A stretch of DNA of 64,000 nt from Azolla caroliniana (lineage: Eukaryota; Polypodiophyta). The stretch spans positions 11,408,001 to 11,472,000 of the forward strand of contig JBHGNT010000022.1 of assembly GCA_043228905.1 (NCBI GenBank), given 5' to 3'. Of this stretch, positions 52,654 to 62,896 are shown one piece after another; position 1 is the first letter of the stretch, and the number at the start of each line of letters is the position of its first letter. A program made the translations under genes and the position numbers. Under the pieces are notes generated by a model that did not search any database, was not told the origin of the DNA, and saw only the letters and a list, made by a program, of their open reading frames with translations.

Positions 52654-52734
52654 TGATGAGAGAGGGATTTGAACCCATGCCTTTCCGGACAAGAACCTTA
52701 AAATATCGCCTTAGACCAACTCGGCCACCTCATC
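52654..52734 (-). tRNA. tRNA-Leu-like unit R2
   Basis: 81 nt with intact A and B boxes (TGGCCGAGTTGG, GGTTCAAATCC), but the anticodon stem is changed on both sides (CGATATTTTAAGGTTCTTG), as in L5. Confidence 0.72.
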
Positions 52735-52820
52735 AACCCTCAAATGAATGACATTAGGAGTTTATCAACAAAATCTTTGCATGATCATCGATGATTTTAC
52801 CCTAGATTGTGATACCTCCA

Positions 52821-52901
52821 TAATGACGGGGAGATTTGAAGCCACTCCCTTTCCGACTAGAACCTTAATCTAAGAACTTAGACCAACTCGACCACCTCAT
52901 C
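52821..52901 (-). tRNA. tRNA-Leu-like unit R3, decayed
   Basis: 81-nt alignment, but the T arm (GGCTTCAAATCTC) and the D-stem to anticodon junction (AAGTTCTTAGA) are changed. Anticodon AAG is still readable. Confidence 0.65.
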
Positions 52902-52966
52902 AACCCTCATTTAAATGATATTATTTCATTTCATGGATGTTTTTACTGTAGAGTGTGATCCCTTGT

Positions 52967-53047
52967 TCATGAGAATGGGAATTGAACCTACGCCCTTGCG
53001 GACGAGAACCTTAATCTAGCGCCTTAGTCCAACCCGGCCACCTCATC
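52967..53047 (-). tRNA. tRNA-Leu-like unit R4
   Basis: 81-nt unit with anticodon AAG and a good anticodon stem. T arm AGGTTCAATTCCC and acceptor 3' strand (ATGA) differ from the array consensus. Confidence 0.7.
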
Positions 53048-53145
53048 AACCCTCAAGTTGTATTTCTCGATATTTCTCAATGAAATCTTTGCCTGTTCGT
53101 GGATGATTTTAGCAGATGATTTTACCCTAGACTGTGACCCCTCGA

Positions 53146-53226
53146 TGATGACAGTGGGATTTAAACCCACGGCCTTTCGGACTAGAACCTTAATCTAGCG
53201 CCTTACACCAACTCGGCCACCTCATC
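53146..53226 (-). tRNA. tRNA-Leu-like unit R5, type b
   Basis: 81 nt, anticodon AAG. T loop TTTAAAT replaces TTCAAAT (conserved C56 lost) and the acceptor 3' strand has GTCATC, giving a G-G mismatch. I call this the type-b form; it recurs every third unit. Confidence 0.75.
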
Positions 53227-53312
53227 AACCCTTGTGTGATTGATAATAGGAATTTCTCAAAAAAATCTCTTAATGTTCATAGATGACTTTACCCTAGACC
53301 TTGATGCCTTGA

Positions 53313-53393
53313 TGATGAGAGTGGGATTTGAACCCACGCCCTTTCGGACTAGAACCTTAATCTAGCGCCTTAGACCAACTCGGCCACCTCATC
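53313..53393 (-). tRNA. trnL-AAG: tRNA-Leu(AAG), array consensus unit R6
   Basis: Fully paired cloverleaf: acceptor GATGAGG/TCTCATC (one G-U), D arm with A box TGGCCGAGTTGG, anticodon arm CTAGA-TTAAGGT-TCTAG (anticodon AAG, codon CUU), type II variable arm, T arm GTGGG-TTCAAAT-CCCAC with B box GGTTCAAATCC, discriminator A. 81 nt, no intron, CCA not encoded. A T7 run lies 48 nt downstream (53259-53265). Probably a functional Pol III gene. Confidence 0.93.
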
Positions 53394-53479
53394 AACCCTC
53401 AAGTGAATGATATTAGACATTTCACAACAAAATCTTTACATGTTCATCGTTGATTTTACCCTACACTGTGATGCCTCGA

Positions 53480-53560
53480 TGATGAGAGTGGGATTTGAAC
53501 CCACACCCTTTTGGACTAGAACCTTAATCTAGCGCATTAGACCAACTCGGCCACCTCATC
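53480..53560 (-). tRNA. tRNA-Leu(AAG) unit R7
   Basis: Consensus except a small change in the D region (AATGCGCT) and the variable arm/T-stem junction (AAAAGGGTGTGGG). Boxes A and B intact; T4 run 48 nt downstream (53429-53432). Confidence 0.85.
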
Positions 53561-53658
53561 AACCCTCAAGTCGTACTTTGGGATATTTCTCAACGAAATC
53601 TTTGCATGTTCATGGATGATTTTAGTAGATGATTTTACCCTAGACTGTGAGCCCTCGA

Positions 53659-53741
53659 TGATGACAGTGGGATTTTAAACCCACGCCCTTTCAAACTAGA
53701 ACCTTAATCTAGCGCCTTAAACAAACTCTGCCAATCTCATC
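53659..53741 (-). tRNA. tRNA-Leu-like unit R8, type b, decayed
   Basis: 83 nt: one extra T in the T loop and one extra base in the acceptor/D region (GAGATTGGCAG). B box and acceptor pairing are lost. Pseudogene-like. Confidence 0.72.
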
Positions 53742-53827
53742 AACCCTTATGTCAATGATAATAGGCATTTCTCAACAAAATCTTTTAATGTTCATGGATA
53801 ATTTTACCCTATACTTTGATACCTCGA

Positions 53828-53908
53828 TGATGAGAGTGGGATTTGAACCCACGCCCTTTCGGACTAGAACCTTAATCTAGGGCCTTAGACCAACTCGGCC
53901 ACCTCATC
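53828..53908 (-). tRNA. tRNA-Leu(AAG) unit R9
   Basis: Consensus T, variable, anticodon, D and acceptor arms; only difference GGCCCTAGA for GGCGCTAGA at the D/anticodon junction. T4 run 48 nt downstream (53777-53780). Probably functional. Confidence 0.88.
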
Positions 53909-53990
53909 AACCCTCAAGTTATATTGGATATTTCTCAATGAAATCTTTACATGTTCGTGAATGATTTTATACTAAACTTTGATGCCTCGA

Positions 53991-54071
53991 CGATGAGATT
54001 GGGATTTCAACCCACGCCCTTTCGGACTAGAACCTTATTCTAGCGCCTTAGAGAAACTCGGCCACCTCATC
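53991..54071 (-). tRNA. tRNA-Leu-like unit R10
   Basis: 81 nt with changes in the anticodon stem (CTAGAATAAGGT), T loop (TTGAAAT) and D loop (AGTTTCTCT). The B box loses its conserved C. No T4 run at the usual downstream place. Confidence 0.7.
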
Positions 54072-54168
54072 AACCCTCAAGTCGTAATTTTGGATATTTC
54101 TCGTCGAAATCTTTGCATGTTCGTGGCTAATTTTATTAAAGGATTTTAACCTAGACATGAGCCCTCGA

Positions 54169-54249
54169 TGATGACAGATGGATTTAAACCCACGCCCTTT
54201 CAGACTAGAACCTTAATCTAGCGCCTTAGAACAACTCAGCCACCTCATC
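54169..54249 (-). tRNA. tRNA-Leu-like unit R11, type b
   Basis: Type-b T loop (TTTAAAT) and altered acceptor (ATCTGTCATC) with one T-stem mismatch. Anticodon AAG readable. Confidence 0.72.
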
Positions 54250-54335
54250 AACCCTTGTGTGAATGATAATAGGCAATTCTCAACAAAATCTTTTAATGTT
54301 CATGGATGATTTTACCCTATACTTTTATACCTCAA

Positions 54336-54416
54336 TGATGAGAGTGGGATTAGAACCCACGCCCTTTCGGACTAGAACATTAATATAGCGCCTTAGTCCA
54401 ACTAGGCCACCTCATC
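54336..54416 (-). tRNA. tRNA-Leu-like unit R12 with AAT anticodon
   Basis: 81 nt. Anticodon arm CTATA-TTAATGT-TCTAG: the triplet at 34-36 is AAT (would read Ile AUU) and one stem pair is lost. T loop TTCTAAT; D arm TGGCCTAGTTGG. Shares all these changes with R13. Confidence 0.72.
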
Positions 54417-54498
54417 AACCCTAAAGCCATAATTGATATTTCTCAACGAAATCTTTGCATGTTCGTGGATGATTTTATGCTAAACTGTGATTCCTCGA

Positions 54499-54579
54499 TG
54501 ATGAGAGTGGGATTAGAACCCACGCCCTTTCGGACTAGAACATTAATATAGCGCCTTAGTCCAACTAGGCCACCTCATC
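54499..54579 (-). tRNA. tRNA-Leu-like unit R13 with AAT anticodon
   Basis: Same derived changes as R12, 163 bp away, and the same following spacer (CCATAATTGATATTTCTC), so R12 and R13 arose by a local unit duplication. Confidence 0.72.
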
Positions 54580-54621
54580 AACCCTAAAGCCATAATTGAT
54601 ATTTCTCAACGAAGTCTTTGC

Positions 54622-54648
54622 GTTCGCGTTTAACCATGCCCTAGAGTT
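54622..54648. other. 27-bp templated filler at duplication junction
   Basis: Array sequence stops at GTCTTTGC (54621) and G1-2 sequence starts at CGATACCC (54649). Between them lie GTTCGCGTTTAACC (as at 46449-46462), ATG, and CCCTAGAGTT (as at 46441-46450), that is two short copies of the adjacent target sequence. Confidence 0.9.
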
Positions 54649-56409
54649 CGATACCCTAGAGTTCGCGTTTAACCTGGGCGTACCCTCGCTGTCGCTCACT
54701 GAGGACCTTCGCGCCGAATCGGATCGGGAACTGAATGCCGTCCTCGTCTTCTTGGTTGACGACCCATCCGATCCCGGTCAGGCTCGTATCCACCGTTATG
54801 TATACCGGTGTACCCTTCTCGTAGACAGCCTTCCGGAGCGCCGGTGCTGCCGCAAGAGCTTCCTTCAACTTCTGGACCGATTCCGTGTGCTCGTCTCGCC
54901 ACTCGAATCTTTGCCCCTTCTTCAGCAACCCGTATAGTGGCTCCGCAACGTGGGCGTAATGCGGGATCCATATGTGGTAGAACGCGCATGCCCCCAGGAA
55001 CCTCCGAACTTCCGTAACCGAGCTACAATCGGTCTTCATTGCGGAGATGGCTTCTACCTTTGCCGGAGACGGCTTCCGGCCATAAGGTTCACATAGGTGT
55101 CCGACCACCAGGATTTCCGATTGCCCGAAGGCCGATTTCTCCCCGGAGAAGGTGAGCCTCGCATCCTCTAGCCTTTGTAGCACCTTCTCGCAGTCGTTGA
55201 TGTGTGTCGCCACGAATCGCCGGCATCCGTCCGGCCCGACTGTCTCGTCCTTCTCCTCCACTGGGCACCCCTTGATCGGCATTTCATCTAGAAACGGCAT
55301 GGTGATGTCCGGGATGCAATCCCTCACTACCTTGTTCATTGCATTCAGCATGTGGGCTACCGAGTTGGTCCCTCCTTGTGGCAGGGTACACATTCGCACT
55401 AGGCCGAGGGGGGTTCGCGTCTCTGCTCTCCACGGCTAGCTGGAACTGGTCGTACCCCGAGTACAGATCACCGACCGAGTAAATCGACCTTCCGGCGAAG
55501 GCCTCTGCGAATTCATCTATGGTCGGTCTGATTCCTGCGTTCCGGATGGTCACTCTGTTGACCGGCTGCAGGTCCTGAATGAAGCGCAATGTTCCGTTTT
55601 TATTCGGTACGGTAAACCATCGGTTCGAGTATGGCGCGCTCGACGGTTCGAGAATACCCATATCGACTTTCTGCCTCAATAGCTCCATCAACTTCGGGAT
55701 GTGAGCTCTCAGTACTGGAATCGGCTTGAGATTCCACGGTACATGCGGTACCGTGAATATCACCATCGGCTCCACGATCGTCGAGTCTACGCACCCGATC
55801 TCTTTCGGTGAGAATGCGAAGGTTTTCCCGTGCCTTCCGAGCATTCTCCGAAACCGGTCTTCCTCCGTCGGCAGTAGGAACCCGCCCCCACCGATTTTGA
55901 GCTCCCGGAGCGTTCCGTCGGTGAAGGTGTGTCCTATGCAGGCCGGATCTCGTAAACTGGGGTCCGACGCCACCCCTCTGATCCGGGACTCGCTGCCCTC
56001 CGGCAAGGGTGCCGCGAATGGCCTTACCTTCCGGTCCACAGTCTTGTACCTCGTGCTAACTCGGGCCGTCCGATCCAACCCGAGCCCCCGACTGAAGTTC
56101 GCAATGACTTCGTACATCTCTTCGGAACATACCGGTATCGTCCGGTCTTCGTTAAGGTCTTCTCCGGCTACCTTCCTCAGCATTCCCAAGGTGTCGTCGA
56201 AGGAGACCACCTCCACGGCTCCGCTGATTTCCGTCCGGGCCGAGAACTCCGCACGCTCGAAGTCGCACTTCCGCCCTTGTCTTTTCTCGGCCGACGATGC
56301 CGACTATCATACACCCTCCATTGTCGGAGAAGCAAAATCCCCTACCTATCGTACAGTCGTCCCGAGTGTCCGGACTGTCTCGGCCCCACGCCTTGGCAGC
56401 CCTCTCTAA
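54649..56409 (-). pseudogene. G1-2 pol fragment in duplication copy 2
   Basis: Truncated at the junction within RNase H, so integrase and the 3' LTR are absent. It keeps the 22-bp segment lost from copy 1 and is open from the junction to about 55399 (RT end with PFLDDEMPI and RNase H start). The upstream 11-bp deletion and other lesions are shared with copy 1. Confidence 0.88.
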
Positions 56410-58040
56410 AAATCCTCCCAGTTCTCACCACCGAGGGATTCACGGTTTCGCTCGTGGTTCGGTTGCACCGTCAGAAATAGGACCGAATGGCGCTCGTCCT
56501 GGCTTTTGACCCTCGCATAGGCCGAACCATTGTCCAACACCTCTCGCAATGACAGCTCCACTTTGTTGTCGAGGATCCGTTCTTCTAGGACCTTTCGTAG
56601 GTCCGTAGTCCTTTCTATCTCCGTCCCCAATCGGTATCCGCCCTTCCTGGGGTTATCTTACGAGCTGGACCCGCCGGCATCGTTCCGTCGTTGCCCGAAT
56701 CGGGTCTCGTACCGTTCTGAGGGCCCGGCCGCTCCGGCTTTCCCCACTTGTTTGTCTTCTACCAGGGCCTCGTAGTTCCGGCAGGCGGCTTCTACGAAGC
56801 CCATCTTCTCCTCGATCGGATCGCTCCACCCGGTTATTTCCCGGACCCGTCTCTCAGCGTGGTCCGTTTCATCTTTCCTCAGTCGTGCGCCAGCGAGGCC
56901 TTCCAACATTGCCGACCAGAAACCGTCTTTGCTCTCCTTTCGGGCCTCGCTGCCCCCGACCCGAATACTGGCCGACGATGAGTAGTGGATGGCCTCCACG
57001 TGCCGGGCCGCTGCCTCTTCCATCAGTCTCTTCATACCTCCTCGCCCGTCGTTTCGGTTCAGGGCCCTCCTAGTGTCGCCGGCGTGCACCCGGCCTTCCC
57101 ACAGGTACACCACCCTGTTCCTTAACGCCTCTACGAAATCGCCGCAGTCCTTCCGAATGTGGCCGACCTCGTCGCACCACATGCACTTGTTCCCCGCTGC
57201 CGGCCGTCGGTCACGAGCCGATTCACCGCCTTCCCTTCGAGTCTGGGCGATCTGGAGATCCTTTATCGCCCGCGTCAACTCCTCTAGCGCTGCTCCTCCG
57301 GACGAGCCATTGACAACGCCGACCGAAGCCGGACCGGTTTCGAGCCTTTCCCGGGTTTCTTCCCTTCGCACTTGCGGTGCCAGTTCAAGCCTCCTTGCTG
57401 TGACAGAGACCGCGCCGGCCGCTCCGTTGTCAGCCCATTCTCGCCGTTTGTCGAAACGGCCACAGACTCTCTTAACCGCAGCCTAGTCGGTTGTCAGCCC
57501 GTCTTCGGTTTCCAGCAAGGAGCCGACTTGATCTCTGTCCCGCTCGTCCACCGACTTGACGAACAATAGGACCCGGCTCGTATCCAGAACGGTTCGGTCA
57601 AGCGCCGAAAGGCGCGCAAAGCGTTCTTCGAACTCCCGGAGGAGTGCCGACGCGTTTCTTCCCTTGCCGGGGGACTCCACCCATTCCATGAAGTCCCGTT
57701 TCGAAAGCCGGAGCGCGTCGTCCAACCCGTATTTTTCTAGGAGTCGGCCTTCGAACTCCTCCCAAGTACGGCTCTCCGCCCGCACCTCGAGAACCTCCGC
57801 ATGGATGCTCGGCATCGCCACTCGAGGAAACCCGGCAAGACGCCTCTCTTCCGGAATGTCCCGCATCAGCATTTCTGCCCCGTAGGACGCCAAATACTTC
57901 GTGGCATCCTTTCCGCTGAACCGGCCGATCGTACCGACAACCGCCTCAATGGCTCTGTCGAGGGCGCCGGTGCCCTCACGTGCACTCAATATCCGATCCA
58001 CGGCCGAAGCCATGGCCTCTGCAAGATCCGACCCCTTCAT
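56406..58040 (-). pseudogene. G1-2 gag in duplication copy 2
   Basis: Same gag as 48171-49805, including the missing protease, the TAA near 56660 and the TAG at 57483-57485. Three of the four substitutions separating the duplication copies fall here (56979, 57225, 57335). Confidence 0.88.
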
Positions 58041-58084
58041 CTTCTGCTCTTCTGCCGCCTCCTTCACGTCGGGTTCACCAAAGA

Positions 58085-58701
58085 TGTCGAGGTATTCCTC
58101 GCGGATGCGTGGAATGAGGCGGGACCTCGGGGGTCCTGTACCGAAGAGCAAGAGAGAAAGGAGAAGAAACCCACTACGTGCGAGCGTAGATTCACAGGGA
58201 CACGGCCCTTCGACACAAAGACGCGAGTGGGACACCGACACAGAGAGACACGAATGTATGTATGTATTAACAAAGACAACAACAAGAACACGGAGGCAAC
58301 AAAAACACGAAGTCGGTTACAACCGAACAGGCCGGCGAACAGATGTCGATACCTGTTCGTAAACACACAGAAAGGAAGGAGTAGGTTGGAGGTGCCGCCG
58401 GAAGCACTCGGGCATTCCTCAGAGCAGCGTGAGCCTCCCGAAACCTACACAAGAGGAAGCTATGGAGCTTGCGAACCAGAGAGAGAGAGAAGCCTTCAAA
58501 CACAAACCGACGGCACTTCGTCCTCGACTCCCCGCGATCTCGTCTCCCTCCTTTTTATAGGCAAGGAAGGAGCCGTTTTCCCCTTTACTTCCTACCCACT
58601 AAATCTACCCGCCTAGGATCTTCTAAGGGCTTCATTCGAGAAGAGCCGGTTCCTACGCTCCTGTGCACCGATTCCGCTTGTGGACGGTTTTCTTCACGAC
58701 A
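58085..58701 (-). repeat. G1-2 5' LTR in duplication copy 2
   Basis: Duplicate of 49850-50466; followed by GCGG (58702-58705) and H gag. Confidence 0.92.
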
Positions 58702-58705
58702 GCGG

Positions 58706-60097
58706 TGTGCGGTGTGTGCGGTGTTTGGAGGGGGGTCCCGATGACGATTGTCGTTTTGACATCGATTGTTCCTTGGACCTCTATAAGAGTGTCATCAATC
58801 GTTTCGTGAATACCGTTGATCGTACCGGTCCTCCTGGTCGTTGTCATACCGATCGTACTCATCATTCACTCTATATTGGTCGTCGTGGTACTGGTCACGG
58901 TCATTTGATCTCCTGCGATTGTCGTGGCGGTACCAGTCGTCGTGGTGACGGTAGTCGTCATCGCGGCGCTGGAGATCCGGGGATCGTGGTTGCTTGTTTG
59001 CCCGATGTTGGTATGATTGACGTTCATCCTACTGGGAGTATGTATTGCGCAACTCGATCTGGCGAACCGGAGCCGTCATTGTGCGTTTGAGCATGTTGTA
59101 CTCACAATGTTTGATCGTGGAGCTCGGGACTGACATATTGGGTAGTGTGGCTGGTGAGGGCACTCAAGAGCAAGATGGCCTGAGGCTGAGCAAGCCGTGC
59201 ATTGGAGGGCTTGTTGGAAAGGATTGTCCTCCTGAGGAAGGGAGCTTTGCAAAGAGCCCATGGAGAAAACCGTGTTATGCTATGTCTGATCGATGGCGAG
59301 GACACGTGCGATGACTTGCTCGATAATATGGTTGGAGAAATTCGTAAGTGTGAGAGTCGTCTATAGAGGCTCCCGTAGGCTGGACAAGAAGGTATCCGGA
59401 ATGTGATGAGCAGAGATATCGTCGGCCAGTTGTCGGTAGAGATCCTGAAACCGGATCGTGAACTGGGTGACCGTCTCGTGAGGTTCTTGGCTCATGGAAA
59501 AGAATTGTTGGAGTAGTTCCCGCTTCGGAACTTGGCGGTGAAATAATTCTAGGAATTTTGTTCGGATGTCATGGAACATTGTGACCTCCCCCATGTCGAG
59601 GTGGGATTACCATCAGGCAGTCGGGCCATCAAGGGATAAAGCAAATTCCGCGATTTTGGAGGCCTCGATTTCGGTAGCCGATAACCGTTGTGTCGAGTGG
59701 TTGGCCTGCCATGTGGACACGAACGCCTAGGTGTGTGATTCCGCGTCGGGGCCATCGGTATATCGTGGGTAGGGGTAAGGCATGGTATCGAAATTCGGGT
59801 TCTCGGGTAAAGCTGAAAAAGGGTTAGGGTCAGGTTGGGTGACCTTTGGAGGGCTCGACGGGGAGGTTGGTGCGGAATCAACTCGCGACTGGGTATCGGG
59901 TGGCGACGATTGCAACCGGTGAGCCTCCGATAGTTCCTGGAATGATTGATCAGTGACCACCGAGTCGGAAGTTCCTTCGAGTGGCTCAGGGTGTCGGGCA
60001 GGTGGCCGAGTCCGCGTGATGCGATTGGGCGCCGTAATGGCGGCTGGGGTTTACTTCCAACGTAGTTCGTTGTGATCTTACAGCTGTAACCGGGCAT
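58706..60097 (-). pseudogene. H gag upstream part in duplication copy 2
   Basis: Duplicate of 50471-51862 with the same stops, capsid-like block (59361-59594) and knuckle CTACSASGHLALEC (near 59190). Confidence 0.78.
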
Positions 60098-60106
60098 GCC
60101 AAATTG

Positions 60107-60590
60107 TGTTAACCGTTTCTAGGGAAACACCTTCGATGAGCCCACAGACTATCGGTGTCAAGGGATCGTGTTACGTGGAAGCCTCTTCTACACAGGGGAA
60201 AAGAAAGGAGAACGAGGAGCGTACATGAGCTACAACCCATTAGGCATAAACGAAGCTCGATTTACGAGTACGGGGAGAATACACATATAGAAGATTAGAA
60301 AAACGAAACTTATATTAAATGATAAAGCTCACAGTGATTACAGTACTCGTCTCTCAACTGGAAACAGTTCGTACAGAGCTTGCTGCTAGGATATTACTCT
60401 CGCTAAGAATGATCTAGATATTCCCCCCTCGAGTTATGCATAACTCGGGTTATATAGTTTTCCTTTTGATACAGAGTCAAGCCATCGGCTGATTGTGAGG
60501 GCTAAAACACAGCTATCTATTTCCTCACCTACTCTTCTACCTAACGACGAGTTTACATAATGTACTTATATTTCTGGCTTATGGACAACA
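60107..60590 (-). repeat. H 5' LTR in duplication copy 2
   Basis: Duplicate of 51872-52355, followed by ACTAG and the half tRNA. Confidence 0.92.
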
Positions 60591-60636
60591 ACTAGAACCT
60601 TAATCTAGGGCCTTAGACCAACTCGACCACCTCATC
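60591..60636 (-). pseudogene. Duplicate of the tRNA-Leu 5' half
   Basis: Same as 52356-52401: D arm, anticodon arm and acceptor 5' strand without a T arm. Confidence 0.88.
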
Positions 60637-60722
60637 AACCCTCATGTGAATGATATTAGTCGTTTCTCAACAAAATCTTTGCATGTTCATGGATGATTTT
60701 ATCGTAGACTATGATGCCTCGA

Positions 60723-60803
60723 TGATTAGAGCGAGATTTGAAGCCATGCCCTTTCGGACTAGAACCTTAATCTAGCACCTTAGACCAACTTTTCCACCTC
60801 ATC
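60723..60803 (-). tRNA. tRNA-Leu-like unit R1' (duplicate of R1)
   Basis: Same sequence and defects as 52488-52568. Confidence 0.68.
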
Positions 60804-60888
60804 AACCCTCATTGCAATGATATTAGAGATTTCTCCACAAAATATATGCATGTTATGGATGATTTTACCCTAGACTGTGATGCCTCGA

Positions 60889-60969
60889 TGATGAGAGAGG
60901 GATTTGAACCCATGCCTTTCCGGACAAGAACCTTAAAATATCGCCTTAGACCAACTCGGCCACCTCATC
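60889..60969 (-). tRNA. tRNA-Leu-like unit R2'
   Basis: Same as 52654-52734: boxes intact, anticodon stem altered. Confidence 0.7.
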
Positions 60970-61055
60970 AACCCTCAAATGAATGACATTAGGAGTTTAT
61001 CAACAAAATCTTTGCATGATCATCGATGATTTTACCCTAGATTGTGATACCTCCA

Positions 61056-61136
61056 TAATGACGGGGAGATTTGAAGCCACTCCCTTTCCGACTAGAACCT
61101 TAATCTAAGAACTTAGACCAACTCGACCACCTCATC
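61056..61136 (-). tRNA. tRNA-Leu-like unit R3', decayed
   Basis: Same as 52821-52901. Confidence 0.63.
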
Positions 61137-61201
61137 AACCCTCATTTAAATGATATTATTTCATTTCATGGATGTTTTTACTGTAGAGTGTGATCCCTTG
61201 T

Positions 61202-61282
61202 TCATGAGAATGGGAATTGAACCTACGCCCTTGCGGACGAGAACCTTAATCTAGCGCCTTAGTCCAACCCGGCCACCTCATC
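61202..61282 (-). tRNA. tRNA-Leu-like unit R4'
   Basis: Same as 52967-53047. Confidence 0.68.
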
Positions 61283-61380
61283 AACCCTCAAGTTGTATTT
61301 CTCGATATTTCTCAATGAAATCTTTGCCTGTTCGTGGATGATTTTAGCAGATGATTTTACCCTAGACTGTGACCCCTCGA

Positions 61381-61461
61381 TGATGACAGTGGGATTTAAA
61401 CCCACGGCCTTTCGGACTAGAACCTTAATCTAGCGCCTTACACCAACTCGGCCACCTCATC
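61381..61461 (-). tRNA. tRNA-Leu-like unit R5', type b
   Basis: Same as 53146-53226; T loop TTTAAAT. Confidence 0.73.
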
Positions 61462-61547
61462 AACCCTTGTGTGATTGATAATAGGAATTTCTCAAAAAAA
61501 TCTCTTAATGTTCATAGATGACTTTACCCTAGACCTTGATGCCTTGA

Positions 61548-61628
61548 TGATGAGAGTGGGATTTGAACCCACGCCCTTTCGGACTAGAACCTTAATCTAG
61601 CGCCTTAGACCAACTCGGCCACCTCATC
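61548..61628 (-). tRNA. trnL-AAG: tRNA-Leu(AAG), consensus unit R6'
   Basis: Identical to the consensus unit R6, with perfect A and B boxes and cloverleaf and the T7 run 48 nt downstream. Probably functional. Confidence 0.92.
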
Positions 61629-61714
61629 AACCCTCAAGTGAATGATATTAGACATTTCACAACAAAATCTTTACATGTTCATCGTTGATTTTACCCTACA
61701 CTGTGATGCCTCGA

Positions 61715-61795
61715 TGATGAGAGTGGGATTTGAACCCACACCCTTTTGGACTAGAACCTTAATCTAGCGCATTAGACCAACTCGGCCACCTCATC
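61715..61795 (-). tRNA. tRNA-Leu(AAG) unit R7'
   Basis: Same as 53480-53560. Confidence 0.84.
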
Positions 61796-61893
61796 AACCC
61801 TCAAGTCGTACTTTTGGATATTTCTCAACGAAATCTTTGCATGTTCATGGATGATTTTAGTAGATGATTTTACCCTAGACTGTGAGCCCTCGA

Positions 61894-61976
61894 TGATGAC
61901 AGTGGGATTTTAAACCCACGCCCTTTCAAACTAGAACCTTAATCTAGCGCCTTAAACAAACTCTGCCAATCTCATC
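61894..61976 (-). tRNA. tRNA-Leu-like unit R8', type b, decayed
   Basis: Same 83-nt form as 53659-53741. Confidence 0.7.
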
Positions 61977-62062
61977 AACCCTTATGTCAATGATAATAGG
62001 CATTTCTCAACAAAATCTTTTAATGTTCATGGATAATTTTACCCTATACTTTGATACCTCGA

Positions 62063-62143
62063 TGATGAGAGTGGGATTTGAACCCACGCCCTTTCGGACT
62101 AGAACCTTAATCTAGGGCCTTAGACCAACTCGGCCACCTCATC
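62063..62143 (-). tRNA. tRNA-Leu(AAG) unit R9'
   Basis: Same as 53828-53908; near-consensus. Confidence 0.87.
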
Positions 62144-62225
62144 AACCCTCAAGTTATATTGGATATTTCTCAATGAAATCTTTACATGTTCGTGAATGAT
62201 TTTATACTAAACTTTGATGCCTCGA

Positions 62226-62306
62226 CGATGAGATTGGGATTTCAACCCACGCCCTTTCGGACTAGAACCTTATTCTAGCGCCTTAGAGAAACTCGGCCAC
62301 CTCATC
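62226..62306 (-). tRNA. tRNA-Leu-like unit R10'
   Basis: Same as 53991-54071. Confidence 0.68.
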
Positions 62307-62403
62307 AACCCTCAAGTCGTAATTTTGGATATTTCTCGTCGAAATCTTTGCATGTTCGTGGCTAATTTTATTAAAGGATTTTAACCTAGACATGAGCCCT
62401 CGA

Positions 62404-62484
62404 TGATGACAGATGGATTTAAACCCACGCCCTTTCAGACTAGAACCTTAATCTAGCGCCTTAGAACAACTCAGCCACCTCATC
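62404..62484 (-). tRNA. tRNA-Leu-like unit R11', type b
   Basis: Same as 54169-54249. Confidence 0.7.
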
Positions 62485-62570
62485 AACCCTTGTGTGAATG
62501 ATAATAGGCAATTCTCAACAAAATCTTTTAATGTTCATGGATGATTTTACCCTATACTTTTATACCTCAA

Positions 62571-62651
62571 TGATGAGAGTGGGATTAGAACCCACGCCCT
62601 TTCGGACTAGAACATTAATATAGCGCCTTAGTCCAACTAGGCCACCTCATC
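62571..62651 (-). tRNA. tRNA-Leu-like unit R12', AAT anticodon
   Basis: Same as 54336-54416. Confidence 0.7.
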
Positions 62652-62733
62652 AACCCTAAAGCCATAATTGATATTTCTCAACGAAATCTTTGCATGTTCG
62701 TGGATGATTTTATGCTAAACTGTGATTCCTCGA

Positions 62734-62814
62734 TGATGAGAGTGGGATTAGAACCCACGCCCTTTCGGACTAGAACATTAATATAGCGCCTTAGTCCAAC
62801 TAGGCCACCTCATC
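62734..62814 (-). tRNA. tRNA-Leu-like unit R13', AAT anticodon
   Basis: Same as 54499-54579; last unit inside the duplication. Confidence 0.7.
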
Positions 62815-62896
62815 AACCCTAAAGCCATAATTGATATTTCTCAACGAAGTCTTTGCATGTTCGTGGATGATTTTATGCTAAACTGTGATTCCTCGA

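Larger units (their letters stand above)
46436..54621. repeat. Tandem duplication, copy 1 (8186 bp)
   Basis: Contains the right part of G1-2, H's gag start and 5' LTR, a half tRNA and 13 tRNA-Leu units. Matches 54649-62856 with four single-base differences that I could find (48744, 48990, 49100, 53580) and one 22-bp deletion at about 46840. Confidence 0.95.
54649..62856. repeat. Tandem duplication, copy 2 (8208 bp)
   Basis: Offset 8235 bp from copy 1 for most of its length (8213 to the left of the 22-bp deletion in copy 1). It begins inside the RNase H region of G1-2 pol and ends inside the tRNA spacer after unit R13'. Beyond 62856 the array continues normally, so copy 2 is the one joined to the original right flank. 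Confidence 0.95.

Noticed and set aside
54649-62856. Second copy as a plain assembly artefact
   Set aside because: Four substitutions, a 22-bp indel and a templated 27-bp filler are hard to explain by duplicated contigs, though long reads should confirm.
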